Source of the DNA: Diplodia intermedia
Taxonomy: Eukaryota > Ascomycota > Dothideomycetes > Botryosphaeriales > Botryosphaeriaceae
NCBI GenBank assembly: GCA_021495925.1
Contig: JAKEKT010000016.1
Location: forward strand, 62,001-126,000
Direction: 5' to 3'
Length of the DNA stretch: 64,000 bases
Positions 33,368 to 44,651 of the stretch are shown piece after piece. Within the stretch, counting starts at the first letter, position 1. Every line of letters begins with the position of its first letter. A model generated the notes under the pieces. That model was given only the letters and a program-made list of their open reading frames with translations, searched no databases and was not told the DNA's origin. The position numbers were made by a program, and so were the translations under genes.

Positions 33368-34744
33368 TCAATCCAAGCCCGAGAACTTCTGCACGACCGC
33401 CTTGGTGTTGGCCTGATCCTTGCCCTTGGACCTCTTCCTCTTCTTCCTGCGCTTCCGGTCGCTCCCGTCGTCGCTGCTATCCGCATCGCTATCGTCGTCG
33501 CTGTCGTCTTCATCATCGCTGTCCATCGGCCTCTTCGCGCCCTCCGTCGCGTCCTCGCCGTCGTCGTTTCCAGCACCGCCGTAGCCCTCGTGCCACACCT
33601 TGACGACTTGCCCGCCGCCCGTGATGAGCCTTCCGCCAACGTCAAAGCCCAGCCCCACAACGCTCTCGCCCGTCTCATCATGGCTGATCTCGCCAACGAC
33701 GCGATTCGAGCCGATGCGCACGAAGCGCACGAGCCCATTGCCCAAGCCCGCCGCGACGACCCTGCCGCCGGCGCCCACGCCCTCGGGCAGCATGGCCAGC
33801 ACATCCAAGCTCTCGCCGCCGCCGGGTCCGCGATCGACCGTGACGCGCTCGTCCTGATCGTCCCAAACGCCGCGCTCCCACAGCGTCATGACGCCGCCCG
33901 AGCCGCCGACCATGATCTTCTCGCCGACCGACGTGCCGCGCCTGCCCAGGCCGCCCACGAACAGCGACGACAGCAGCTCCTCGCCCTGGTCCTCGCTGCG
34001 CACGAGCACGCCGCGGCGCAGGTCCGTCACCGCCAGCGTCGCGCCGCCCGTCGTCACCCACTGCTTGCTGAAGCCCGACGTGCTGGCGGCCGACGGCGGC
34101 AGCGGCGTCAGGCTGGAGATGTAGTCGTCGTGCGGGTGGTGCGTCGCCGCCGCGCGCAGCGACGGGAAGCTGTGGTCCTCGCGCAGGTCGAAGAGGTGGA
34201 GCGGGGACGAGTCCGTGGCGAGGAGGAGCGTCTGCGGGGAGAGGACGTGGAGGAGCGAAGGCGGGTCGATCTCGGTGTTGGTGTTGCTGTCAATTGGGCG
34301 TTAACAAAAGAAGAAGCTCGAAGCAAACATTCAATGGCTGTTTTGGAGGGCTGGAAAAGATGTGTGGAGAGTCGCAACGTACCCAATGCGCGGCACGTTG
34401 ATCTTGCTCAGCACCTGGCCCGTCTCGCTGCTCGCGGCCTTCACTAGGCCGTCGGTGCCGGCCGAGTACAGGGCCTGGCCGTCTACGCTGTACGCCAGAG
34501 TGCGGCAGCTGCCCTTGTGCCGCTTCGTGCGCCACGCCGTCTCGATCTGGCCGCATCCACTCTCGCTCGTGGCTGCGGCATCTTCGACCGAGCTGTCGTC
34601 ATCTCCGTCGGATGCGACGGGTGGCAGGCGGAAGGTTTGGACGTGGCCAGCGGAGAGGCCGACGGTGACGAGCGGCTCCGTGGGGTGGATGGCCTGCGCG
34701 AAGAGGTCGGAGCTCAGAGGAAGGTTGCAGATGGTGTCGAACAT
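33368..34744 (-). CDS. JIP5: WD-repeat protein JIP5 (ribosome biogenesis)
   Basis: Reverse-strand exons 34744-34383 and 34286-33368 (96-bp intron) give 426 aa. The start chosen is the Met of MFDTICNLPLSSDLF, the usual JIP5 N-terminus; a Met 36 codons upstream is in frame but would add an untypical extension. WD40-type blades follow: HPTEPLVTVGLSAGHVQTF, GSCRTLAYSVDGQALYSAGTDG, LLLATDSSPLHLFDLR, VGGSGGVMTLWERG, GGRVVAAGLGNGLVRF and GGRLITGGGQVVKVW. The C-terminus is an Asp/Ser-rich stretch then a KRRKKRKR basic cluster, as in nucleolar proteins. Known JIP5 is nucleolar and linked to 60S subunit formation. The JIP5 call is strong, the start is moderate. Confidence 0.92.
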
Positions 34745-35350
34745 GTTGCAGTGTCCTCCGCTTGGGCGGCCGAGGGTGCAAAGGATTGTGGTTGGAGGCA
34801 GGTTGTTGTCGGCAGAGCTCCGAAGTTTTGAGCTGTCGTTGGCGTCGGCCAATCAGCGAGCTGCGACCCTGCTTTCAGCCGCTGCAGGGCGATCTAAAAA
34901 GTAAAGCGCAGACGACGGGCAACTTTGAACGCCGCGAGACGGATTGCGACTAACAGCAAAGTGACAGGGGGTCGTGTTACATAACCACCCAATTCCGAGC
35001 TGCATCAAACTCTCTTGCAGCTTCTACCCTTTCCGTTGAATATGTATCCGATCACGACGCAAGAAGCAGCATTTTTGAATCATGAATTTTGTTTGCCGTT
35101 CCGTATGAAAGCAGCCCCGCCGTCCTTTTTGTTGTTTTCATACCAACACGTATGTATATATCGTACAGCGAAGATAGTAAGAAACCCGGGAATTGCCGAT
35201 CATGCGCGCTAAAACCGACTTTTGTCTCTTTTTTGTTCTTCCAGAAACCCGTGAAGTCATCCACATTAGATCCGCCCTTTCATATTTTTGTTAACATTAA
35301 TAAAGAAAACGTCCCTCTTTAACTCCGACCTCTTTCCGGCGAAAAGCAAA
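34745..35350. other. Intergenic: JIP5 promoter and permease 3' end
   Basis: 606 bp between two reverse-strand genes. AT-rich at about 35040-35340. No gene seen. Confidence 0.6.
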
Positions 35351-37128
35351 CTACTGACCCCTAAGCTTGCACTTGAGCTTGGCGAAGAAGTTGTCGTTGC
35401 TCTCCTCCCACACTTCCGTCTCAGCCGGCAACCTGCCCGTGTCGATATCGGCCTCGAGCGGATTGACGAACTTGGTCTTGAACACGATCTTGTGGCCGAA
35501 GTACAGCACGGCGAAGATGATCAAACTGAGGTAGGCGACGAAGAAGCTGCTAACGTCCCAGGGAATGAAGGCCGTGAAGCCCTGGGTGAGAATGATGAGG
35601 ATGTTGAAGAAGAGGCCGTAGTATGCGAGCCAAGGCTGGCCCCAACCCGTGTACGGCAGCGACTCGCGGCCAATGCCGCGCAGTTTGAGGATGCGCATGA
35701 AGGCGATCTGGCAGCCGTTGATGCAGCCCCAAGAGATGAAACCGGCAACGCCGGAAATGTTCATGAACCAGTCAAAGACCTCGCCACCGCTGCTGGAGAC
35801 GTTCATGAAAGCAAGAAGGCCGAAGGCGGCGGTGAAGGCGACACTCCAGTAGGGAACACCGTGCTTGGTGGTCTTGGCGAAGAACTTCGGCGCACAGCCC
35901 GCGTCCGCAAGACCGATGATCATACGGGAACCCGAGTAGACGTTGGCGTTGGCAGCCGACAGGACAACGGTGAGCAAGACACCGTTGATGAGACCGGGAA
36001 TCACGGGGATGCCGGCAAGCTTAGCAGCAATGACCAAGGGCGAGGAGGACGCATCATCGCCGCCAAGCGCCAGCTCCTTGTTGTCGTAGGGCACGAGCAA
36101 ACCGACGAAGAAAATGATGGCGAGGAAGAACAGCAGGATCATCCAGAAAGTGTTGCGGATGGCTTCGGGCACTGTCTTGCGCGGGTTCGCCGTCTCTCCA
36201 GCACCGATACCAACCAGCTCAGTACCCTGGTAGGTGAAGCCAGCCTGAATAAGGACGGCCCAGAAACCGACAAACTTGGCGGTTGCGCCCTTGGACTCCA
36301 GCAGGTAGGGAGCAAACGCACCGGGGCTGCTCCAGGTGTGGAATCCCAAGTAGCCGTTCTGACCAACTCCGGCATCAACACAGATGGCAAAAATAACGAC
36401 TACGAGCTAGTCAGTAAAAAGCAATGGAATAGTTCGAGCATGGACCACATACAGCCAAAGACCGTCAGCACCTTGATTCCCGCAAACCAGAATTCAAGCT
36501 CGCCGTAGAACTTGACGGGCAGGAAGTTGATTGCAGTGATGACCACCCAGAAAATGGCAATGAATACGCCCACGGAGATGCTGTCGTCCCAGTACTGGAT
36601 AATGAGACCAGCTGCGGTAAGTTCAAGACCGTACGTGATGGCCCACGAAAACCAGTAGATCCAGCCCATGGCAAAGCCCAGACTGGGATCCACGAATCGC
36701 GCGGCGTACTGGCAGAAGGCACCCGAAACAGGGATGTACGTGGCCATCTCGGCCAGACAAATCATGACGGAGTAGACGATAGAACCGACGAATGCATAAG
36801 CGATGAGGGCACCGGCTGGACCGGCCTCCGCGATGGCCTCTCCGCTACCAATGAATAGACCCGTGCCGATGGTGCCACCTGTGGAGAGAGGTCTTAGCAA
36901 CGCGGAGGATGGTCACAAGGATCAGGAGCAGTGCTCACCAATGGCAATCATCTGCAAGTGACGGCTCTTCAGGTTCCTCTTCAGGTTCTCCTGGGCCTCG
37001 AGCTGCTTCTCCAGGTCCATTGAGGAGCCCTCGCTCCCGGGCAGCTCCTTGGTGGCATCGTTAGTGGTCTTCTTGGGCTCGGCACTGGGCTGGATGGCAT
37101 CGATCGCCTTCTCGTCCTGGCGCTCCAT
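35351..37128 (-). CDS. Amino-acid permease (APC superfamily, YAT type)
   Basis: Reverse-strand exons 37128-36939, 36878-36453 and 36399-35351, with introns of 60 and 53 bp, give 554 aa. Residues 1-60 are a charged cytoplasmic tail. The first membrane helix carries the hallmark MIAIGGTIGTGLFIGSGEA, split by intron 1. About 12 helices follow, including GPAGALIAYAFVGSIVYSV, EMATYIPVSGAFCQYA (the conserved EMA-x-PVSG-F motif), SWAITYGLELTAAGLIIQYW, GFTYQGTELVGIGAGE (substrate-linked TM6 region) and NANVYSGSRMIIGLA. These are general fungal amino-acid/proton symporter features at the plasma membrane. Substrate range is not predictable. The C-terminus ends in a short basic tail. Confidence 0.93.
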
Positions 37129-38499
37129 GATGATGGTGTTCGGCTAGCCAGTAGCGGGCAACGCGTGCCGTCGGGACAGAAGACACGTGAGTGGTGTGGT
37201 AATGGAAACCGCTAACGGCAGGAGGTCGCGAGGCAGGAGAGAAAGAAGAGTTGAGTTGAGCGGGCTCGACAGCTAACGGCAAGTTAAAGCTACATGGCGA
37301 GCACACGGGCCTATGAATAAAAACCTGCCGGTGACTAGACCCATTGCCGCGAAAATTGAGCCGTGTCAGCCGTCGGCAGCCGGTCGTGGCCAGAGCGTTG
37401 ATGGTTTTTCTCATGTAACACCGGTGGGTCGCGCGTCCCAAAACGGAGGAGACGCTCGCACGGCTGCATCCGCCCCAGAGATCGTCGTCTTCAAGCGACG
37501 CAGGCGCTCGCTCCTGGCCGGTGCGAGCACATATTCAGCGCACCGCTCCGCTGGGGCTGCGTGCCGCGCGATTGCGTGTCTTTGATATGCGTGATTCAAT
37601 TGCGTACCGTCGGCCCTGGGCGTGGCGGGCTTGTCGAAAGCTTCGCAGCGCCTCGCGAGATCCGACCAGCTCGGCGCCGCCCGAAGTGAGCCCCGGCCCG
37701 AGCTGTGGCGAGCTGCGCGTCAACGGCGCCGCTAGTGGCGGCCGCAGCGTAGCCTTCTTCCGCGGCGACGGAGGCGGCGGCGGACTGGCGGCGATGGACT
37801 GGCGGCGATGGACTCCATGGCGGCGATGGCACGGCGCGAGGTAACGGCGGCTCCAGATGGGTCGTGATCAACCTGCCTCATCCGTCAGCTGCTCGGGGTT
37901 TGTCGAGCGGGAGCTGAGCGGGTAGGGCTGGCGGCGAGGCGTGATTGGAGAAAATTCTGCGGTTCGAGTCTTTCGGCCGCAGTAGCGTGCGGGATGCGGT
38001 GGTGTGAGTGCGGGAGTGGTAAATCCTTGCAAAGACTCTTTATAGCGACAATGCTTAATTGCCGATCCCGGCTTGTCCCTCCGTTGCCGCGCCGCGTCGC
38101 CATCATCTCTCCGCCGCCAACTCACACCAACAAACTGGACTCCAACAGACCGGGTTCGTTATGACCCGGGGTCTCATCAGCCGTACCTCGGACGACACAA
38201 TTTCCCCGAGGATGGCCTTAACACCGATGGTTTTCTCCACTGCAGGTGCGGTGCTCGGGCAGATCTACTGACGATCAGCAAGAGCTTGATCTCATGCAGC
38301 CATTTTGCGGACCCTCGCCGGAACCAGCTGGCTGGTCAATCTGGGGATGATAACAAAAAATGTGTCAGAGGAATGCATGGCTGTGACTGACTGCAACATC
38401 ATCACAGCTTCTGCAAGGCTCATCAATTCAGAATTGTGGCGGCGGCAACGGCGCAAAGGAACTCGGCATTGCAGTCGAGTGTTGAATTTGGGGCAGTGT
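37129..38499. other. Intergenic: permease promoter, no gene seen
   Basis: 1.4 kb between the permease start and the 3' end of DPB2. GC-rich in the middle (37430-37900). All frames are short, Ala/Arg/Ser-rich and unsupported. Confidence 0.55.
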
Positions 38500-40911
38500 C
38501 TAGCCTTCGACCCTTACCACTCCTTTGCCCTCTTTCACATCAAACTCCACCCATCTTGCCCGGTCACCCCTCCTGCCGTCCACGATCCTCCCCGGGTTCA
38601 TGACTGCGCAACCCTGGTACTTCAAAGCAAAGGCCGGGGCATCCTTATCTGCCACCACCAATGACGTCGGCAGCGGGTACAGCCCGAGAACATGCGCGTA
38701 GTCCCAGTGCACAGGCCGCACGTCCAGAGGGAACGGTGACAGGTGGGACTGGTCCAGTAGCGTACGCGTTAGCGCCCGAGCCGTCAGGGTGTCAGGGTCC
38801 AGTGGTTGTTCCTGAGGTTTAGTCTGCGGTTGTTTGTCGATGTCCATAGCGACCTCGCCAGCCCCACCGTCTGGCTGCTCCATGACAGACGCGACGGTTG
38901 CTTCTCGGCTGCCGTCGCCGTGCTCTTCTATATCCATTTCTTCATCTTCGTCCTCCTCGGAGCCAGGCTTCTTGAACCGGATGGCGCTGCGCCGAAGCCG
39001 GCCTGTAACGTCGTCCCTGAAGAGTACCATCTCGCCCTGGACTCCAAACCACGTCAGCCGACTGGGATTTGTTGTCCAAACTGCCTCCCCCTCTTTCCGT
39101 CTCCCCGCACCCCCCACTTCTCGGTTCGCCTCTTGAATCACACGTCGAATCCTGCTTGTGAAGATCTCTGGTACGCCTTTTCTTGGCAATGGGACCGCAG
39201 CCCCAGCGGAGAAAGCTGATGGCCAGGCATCATTGTCCCCCGGGACGAAAACAAGTGTTGTTCTTGCAATAAGCTGCGGGAAGTCGGAAAGCACCGAAGC
39301 GAGGGCGTTGAAGTGCTCTTTGTACTCGATGCTTCCTTGATTGGGAACGCCGGCCATTGTAGCAGAGCCGACAAAATTGCCCATGAGGACGATTGCAAGT
39401 GGGAACTCGGGTATCGGAAGGGCAGAGTATGTGGAGAGAAGGGTGCGAAGAGCGGTGAAAGACTGTGGATTGTCGAGGTTGAGGTCCGCAGCAATGGCGA
39501 TCTTTGTCTGGCGATGGGTAGAAGAGTCGGTGCTCAGCAGTCTATTCTCTATCCTCCGCATCCTGGCCCCCGTAGCTCTTTCAGATCCTGTCCCGAGGAA
39601 GTCGGTCCATCCAAAAGCAGGGCCGACCACGCCGGCACTTGAATTGGCAACCGTGCTGGAATCCGGAGTCCCTAGTGTCAACGACCGCTTTTCTGGGGGA
39701 GGGTGGCCAATGGAGAAGCCGACAAATTTTCCGCCAATGGTTCCTCCAATGCCGCCGGTGGCGCCCAGTGCGGATGCTGATCCAGAGTGTGGGTTACCGT
39801 AGTCCTCCTCATACGTTCCATCGACGAGGACAATCATGCCAGGTGCAAACCATGCTCCGTCCTCGGGGATGGGTCTTGCATGAGTCACGTCCAATGCGAT
39901 GCTTCCCGTTAGGTCTGACAATGCGAGAGTGCCAGTAGGCGAGACGGTGAGCAGGGCTAGCAGAAGGTGGGTGGACCCGTGCCGACCTAGCAAATTGGAG
40001 ATGGGAGTGATCTTATTAGTCTGTGAAGTCGTCACGGAGGCGGTGCGTTGTATGGAAGACCGGCTTGCGAAAGTCGGTGTTTGGAAGGACTCGTTTCGGA
40101 GAAGCCGCTGGTGAATTATGTGGTATCTTTGACGAAACATTTCCGTCTTGGTCGTAGGATTTGGGAACAGGGTTGGCTTCGTTGTTGATCTGCCCATAGT
40201 TAGCACCAACCGCGTGCAACCTATCCCACACTATCCGTACCTGTCAAAATGCTTCTTAGCGACATTGTATACCATCTTGGGCTGGTCGAAGCCGCCAATG
40301 ACCTTCATCCAGTCCCTGGGATCCTTGCTACCATCATCCTCTTCGTCGTCGGCAACGTTCAAACTGCTCATACCAAAGCTGTCCTGCTTCTCCATAAGCG
40401 GATGGCGGCTATTTGCTCCGCTGCCGTCTCCAAACTTGAAGCTGGTATCTCTGGTTAAAGATGGGCCCTTGACTTGCACCACCCGACCACCGCTCATGCA
40501 TCCCTCTAAAGTCTTCAATATACTTTTGAGAAGAGGGCCATCGCCACCAACGATTACCGGGCCGCTACTTTTCTTCCATGATCTGGCGACCTCCTCCAGC
40601 ACACGCTCGGCCAAACCCTCTTCCCGCCAACCTGAGCCACAATGCCTTCCAATGAACGTTGCGAGAGCAGCAAGAGCGGGAGACGCCAAGGTCAAGTTGT
40701 GCTTCTTCGTGAATGTCCTGAACGCAAGAGGTCTCAACGTTGCAGGCGGGAGTAGTATGGGCAGAACGGTCGGCTTAAGAGCAGGCGGTGCAGGAATGGG
40801 TGCGGTGCGCAGCGGGCGCGCAGGATTGACCGGCGGGGTAGCAAAAGCCGGCGAGGATGACGGGACAGGATCCGAGGCGGCCTCGAGGGCGCGGCGACTG
40901 ATGGAGGCCAT
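38500..40911 (-). CDS. DPB2: DNA polymerase epsilon subunit B
   Basis: Reverse-strand exons 40911-40241 and 40189-38500 (51-bp intron with GCTAAC branch) give 786 aa. The N-terminal third has LRPLAFRTFTKKHNLTL, the helical domain of B-subunits, and the linker GGFDQPKMVYN. The C-terminal part is the OB plus inactive calcineurin-like phosphoesterase module: ALLTVSPTGTLALSDLTGSI, WFAPGMIVLVDG, AIVLMGNFVG (in place of an active GD-x-x-D), LVFVPGDNDAWP and HWDYAHVLGLYPLP. Length and motif order fit Dpb2, which holds the polymerase epsilon core and links it to CMG helicase in the nucleus. An acidic Glu/Asp insert near 620-650 is lineage variation. It shares a 261-bp divergent promoter with the histone chaperone gene. 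Confidence 0.95.
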
Positions 40912-41172
40912 TATGGGCGAATTGGTGGTGGAGACATGTGGCGATGCGGGCGCGGCGACGAGAGATGGGCCCGGGAGACGCGTCGCGAAAACGCGTCACA
41001 CGCGGCGGCGCCCGCTCTTGGCCGTCGCAACATTTCCGCGCCCGCAGCTCACGAAGCTCTCCGCACTCTCGTCGCCTCGGATTGCGCCAACACCACCATT
41101 TTAGCCGTCAATCAGCACGTCTATCCAATAACATCGGTCGCCCGCACCGTCTGCTGCGACTCTTCGATTACC
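40912..41172. promoter_or_regulatory. Bidirectional promoter, DPB2 / histone chaperone
   Basis: 261 bp between divergent start codons of two S-phase-related genes. It contains two ACGCGT boxes. Confidence 0.7.
40978..40996. promoter_or_regulatory. Paired ACGCGT (MCB/MBF-type) boxes
   Basis: ACGCGT occurs at 40978-40983 and 40991-40996, separated by 7 bp. In yeasts this hexamer is the MluI cell-cycle box bound by MBF at G1/S promoters, including DNA polymerase genes. Position and target gene fit; binding is inference. Confidence 0.55.
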
Positions 41173-42666
41173 ATGTCCACCGAGGCTATCCCCGAGGAAT
41201 CCAGCCCGAGCACGCTGGAGGAGCTGCTCGCGGCTGCAAACCTGCAGTACTCGCTCAAAAACTACAATGGGGCCGCCGACATCTATTCGGAAGCTGCGCA
41301 GGTGCAGGAGCAACTGAACGGCGAAATGGCGCCTGAGAACGCCGACCTTCTTTTCCGCTACGGCCGCTGCCTCTACAAAGTCGCCATTGCGAAGAGCGAC
41401 GTGCTCGGCGGGCGCGTCGCGAGCGATGAGAAGCCCGCGAAGAAACAGAAGAAGGACGAGAAGAGCAAGGCCGCAGCCGAGACATTGCCGGACAAAGAGG
41501 AGAAGTTGGCCGAGGAGGTTGTCGAGGCTGCCGTCGAAGAGAAGGACGGCGTAAAGTCTGAGGCGGACCCCACCGTGGAGAGCAAGCCCTTTTTCCAGAT
41601 CGTTGGAGACGAGAACTGGGACACCGAGTCGGAAGACGAGGACGATGGTGAGGAAGAGGGCGCGGACGACCCCGAAGACGACCTTGCAACTGCCTACGAG
41701 ATCCTGGATGTCGCGCGCGTCCTGCTGTCGCGCCAGCTTGAAGCGCTACAGAATTCGGTGCGGGATACGTCTGATGGCGGCAAGGGCAAGGGCAAGGCTC
41801 CTGCAACAGAGCTTGATCCTGAAGAGCGCAAGGTGATGGAGAAGCTGGCGGACACGCACGATTTGCAGGCGGAGATTGGTCTGGAGAACGAGAACTTCGT
41901 TGATGCCGTCTCGGACTTCCGCGCTGCTCTCGCTCTCAAGGACAAGTACCTACCCAAAGAGTCATCGCTCATTGCGGAAGCCCATTACAAACTTTCGCTT
42001 GCTCTGGAATTTCAGTCTATGACTAAGGTCCGCGAGGCTCAGGCTCAGGCCGAGGCATCTGGTATGCTACGGCATCTTCCAAAATTTGACCAAGCATGCT
42101 AACAGTTTGATAGGTGGCAAGGTCAACCCCGAAGAGGCCAAGGTCGATGAAGACATGCGCGAAGAGGCCGCCAAAGAGATGGAGGTAGCTATCGAATCTT
42201 GCCGCCTGCGCGTAAGTAAAGAGGAGGAAGCACTGCCCTCCATTGCCGCCGACAAGGCCGAAGAAGCAAAGGCACAGATCACCGACGTGAAAGAGATGAT
42301 CGAAGATATGGAGAACAGGGTAAGTCAAGCTACCGATCACTTCGAACTTCTCAGAACAAGCACTGACTTTGAGTTCAGCTCACTGAACTCCGTGGCCCTG
42401 CCATCTCCCTCTCAGCTCCTACAAACCCTGCAGGTGCCGATCCGTCCAACCCCCTTTCGGGTATTTTGGGCGAATTGCTTGGCCAGGCGCCGGCTGAGGA
42501 GCAGGCAGAGCAGAAGAAGAAGATTGAGGCCGCAAGTGACATCTCGGGACTCGTCAAGCGGAAGAAGCCTGCAGCCGGTAGTGGGTCTGCAGCCGGCGCC
42601 AAGCGGAAATCTGAGGCTCCGGAGGACCCGGCTGGAGAGAAGAAGACAAAGATGGAGGATGCTTAG
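41173..42666 (+). CDS. NASP/Hif1/Sim3-type histone chaperone (SHNi-TPR)
   Basis: Exons 41173-42061, 42114-42319 and 42379-42666 (52- and 59-bp introns) give 460 aa. A first TPR (LLAAANLQYSLKNYNGAADIYSEAAQVQ) and the GRCLYKVA helix are followed by a long Lys/Glu-rich linker and an acidic tract (about 150-175, DTESEDEDDGEEEGADDPED), which in this family interrupts TPR2 and binds histones. LATAYEILDVARVLLSRQL, then AEIGLENENFVDAVSDFRAAL and IAEAHYKLSLALEF complete the SHNi-TPR unit. The C-terminus is Lys-rich with RKK and KRK clusters, fitting nuclear import. Known members chaperone H3-H4, including CENP-A in fission yeast. Divergent pairing with DPB2 fits S-phase expression. Confidence 0.92.
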
Positions 42667-42900
42667 ACGGTTTCCATAGTTGGTAGGAAAAGTCAATTTT
42701 GGCTTCTATGCACATAATGGACGATCTTTAGGCAAGGACGGGGTTCATTTCAAGTGGCTTCAACGCCTCGAGCAAGCCCGGCAAGCCGAAGCATCCCTCA
42801 TGCCGTCACCCAAGTCCAGAGCCCTCAAAAGCCATCCTCCGGAAGTAGAAAAGAAAAAAAAAGAAAAATTACACTTGGACAGCCTTCGGGCGACTCCAAC

Positions 42901-43413
42901 TTAGATCATAAGCCTCTCCGTCACCTCCCTTATCCTGTCCGTCAACTCAGACCCCTCACTCGCCGTAACGACCGCTGCCGTGGTAGCCACCTTGAGCCCG
43001 CACGCGTGCCCCAGCGCGACCATAGACGCGACATAAACGTACGGCACGGTCCAGTCCCTGCATACCGACGGCAAATGCGCGATGACGGACGGGTCGCAGT
43101 CGGCCGCTAGGACGACGAGCTCGCCGCCGCCGCGGTTGACCTGCTTCAGAACCTGCTTTGCGCCCCTCTGCAGCTGTCCGTTGCACCGGCTCTGCCCGAG
43201 CAGCGCGAAGATGTCTTGCGTGAGCGTGGGTGAGGCGAGGGGACACGGCGGCGCCCGTTCTCCGGCGATGCGGTTGAAGCTCGCGTAGGACGGTTTGGAG
43301 GTTTGCGGTTCGTAGTCGTCGCCGTAGTCGTCGTCATCGTTGTCAGTCGAGAAGTCGCTTGTGATTTCGAGTTTGATGTCATTATCGGTGAGGGCCTTGG
43401 AGGTGGGGTACAT
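42901..43413 (-). CDS. Divergent SNU13/NHP2-like L7Ae-family protein
   Basis: Intronless on the reverse strand, 170 aa from the Met at 43413; another in-frame Met lies at 43476. After an acidic N-terminal extension (about 60 residues, Asp-rich), the L7Ae/L30e fold spans the rest: QLQRGAKQVLKQVNRG, GELVVLAADCDPSVIAHLPS, CRDWTVPYVYVASMVALGHACGL and VVTASEGSELTDRI. This aligns along its length with Snu13/15.5K. The K-turn contact element RKGANEATK is here RGAKQVLK, so Asn and Glu are replaced, and GRACG is GHACG. Canonical Snu13 is about 126 aa and almost invariant, so this is a paralogue with uncertain RNA binding. Neighbours do not define its role. Confidence 0.82.
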   Translation of the reverse strand: MYPTSKALTDNDIKLEITSDFSTDNDDDDYGDDYEPQTSKPSYASFNRIAGERAPPCPLASPTLTQDIFALLGQSRCNGQLQRGAKQVLKQVNRGGGELVVLAADCDPSVIAHLPSVCRDWTVPYVYVASMVALGHACGLKVATTAAVVTASEGSELTDRIREVTERLMI

Positions 43414-44651
43414 GATGATTGTGTTCGTGGTGTGGATAAAGTCGGGTTCTCGAAGCGTGAGACAGACAGAGCTCATGTACACACTGAGTGCGACTGAGGT
43501 GAGTGCGACTGAGAGGTAAGAAAGAAAGAAGTAAGTGAGTGAGCCGGCCTAAGCAGAAGGCAAAAAAGAAGCAAAAAACAAGCACCCGGAAAGGTGACAC
43601 TCCTAATATCACAGGGCAAGCTGAAACCTGGCTTGATGCAGTGACCCAACTGAACGTGGTGGTAGCATCGTGAGAGAATCGAACCTGGAACCTGCTTCAA
43701 GGTGTTCACCTAGTCTGCACCGGAGTGCTCGTTGAGGAGGAGGCTCGCTTTGGCGGATTATATATTACAGGGAGGGTTAATCGTTTGTTTGGGTGCACGG
43801 TGGGCTGGTCGCTGTCTGAAGAGGCTGCGGAATGCTCTCTTCTGACAGTGCAACTACCGTCGCTGCCGCTGGCGACGACTGTCGCGATGAGAACGACCTA
43901 GCGTCGCTGGGGTATGAAGTTTCGTGTGCGCGGTATGAGTTTGCGGTTGAAGATCTCGTTGGAAAAGAAAGGACGGCGACTCTGGCCATTATTTGCAAAG
44001 GACAGAAGGTTAGTTAATATTAGCGGGATTATGTATGCTCTGAAGCTGCCATGTTCAGTCAAGCTCGGATCCTGAGCCCAATTGGCAAGAACGATCTACG
44101 TGGTGGAGTGAAACCGGCAAGTGGGAAGGAATACAAATTTAGTAGGTACCATGTACTACGACATCTAAAGATCTCAGATCAGAGGCGACCGCAAAAGTCG
44201 AAGGGATTTTCTCCGCCCTCACTCAATAGCTAACTACGTAATATTTCGTTCTTCCAAGTCATCCCAATCTTAATCCGTAGGCAGTTGAAAGAAGACATCC
44301 GTACGCACACCTCGGGTGTAAAACCACTAAGTGAGTTCTCAAATAGTAGGAATCAATCATCCAAGTAACCAGAATGCAAGACCTTCGATGTCTTATAATC
44401 TGATGAGGCTGAATTATTTCGCACCACACCTTGTCACTGTTCCGACGATGCGACCAGAAGTCCGAATACAAATGTTCATTTTCCTCTATCAATCAGTGGA
44501 AACCCTCCGTCTCCACAATCAGCTACACAGCAGCGAATATATAACGGACCAAGTCCCTTTACCATGTCCCGCCCAGAACGCCATACGTACCCAGAGCCAC
44601 AGCAGAGCAGACCCCATCATTTCCACCATAATAAACCACACATTTGCCCAC
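43414..44651. other. Intergenic, AT-richer, no gene seen
   Basis: 1.2 kb upstream of the SNU13-like gene and downstream of MSH2. A tRNA T-loop-like AATCGAACC lies at about 43677-43685 but without pairing stems. Short frames are unsupported. Confidence 0.55.

Noticed and set aside
33230..34447. 405-codon forward frame opposite JIP5
   Set aside because: Antisense shadow; JIP5 on the other strand has clear WD repeats and a proper intron.
43630..43740. Possible reverse-strand tRNA (AATCGAACC T-loop-like sequence)
   Set aside because: The bases flanking the loop do not pair as a T-stem, and no acceptor stem or anticodon arm can be folded.
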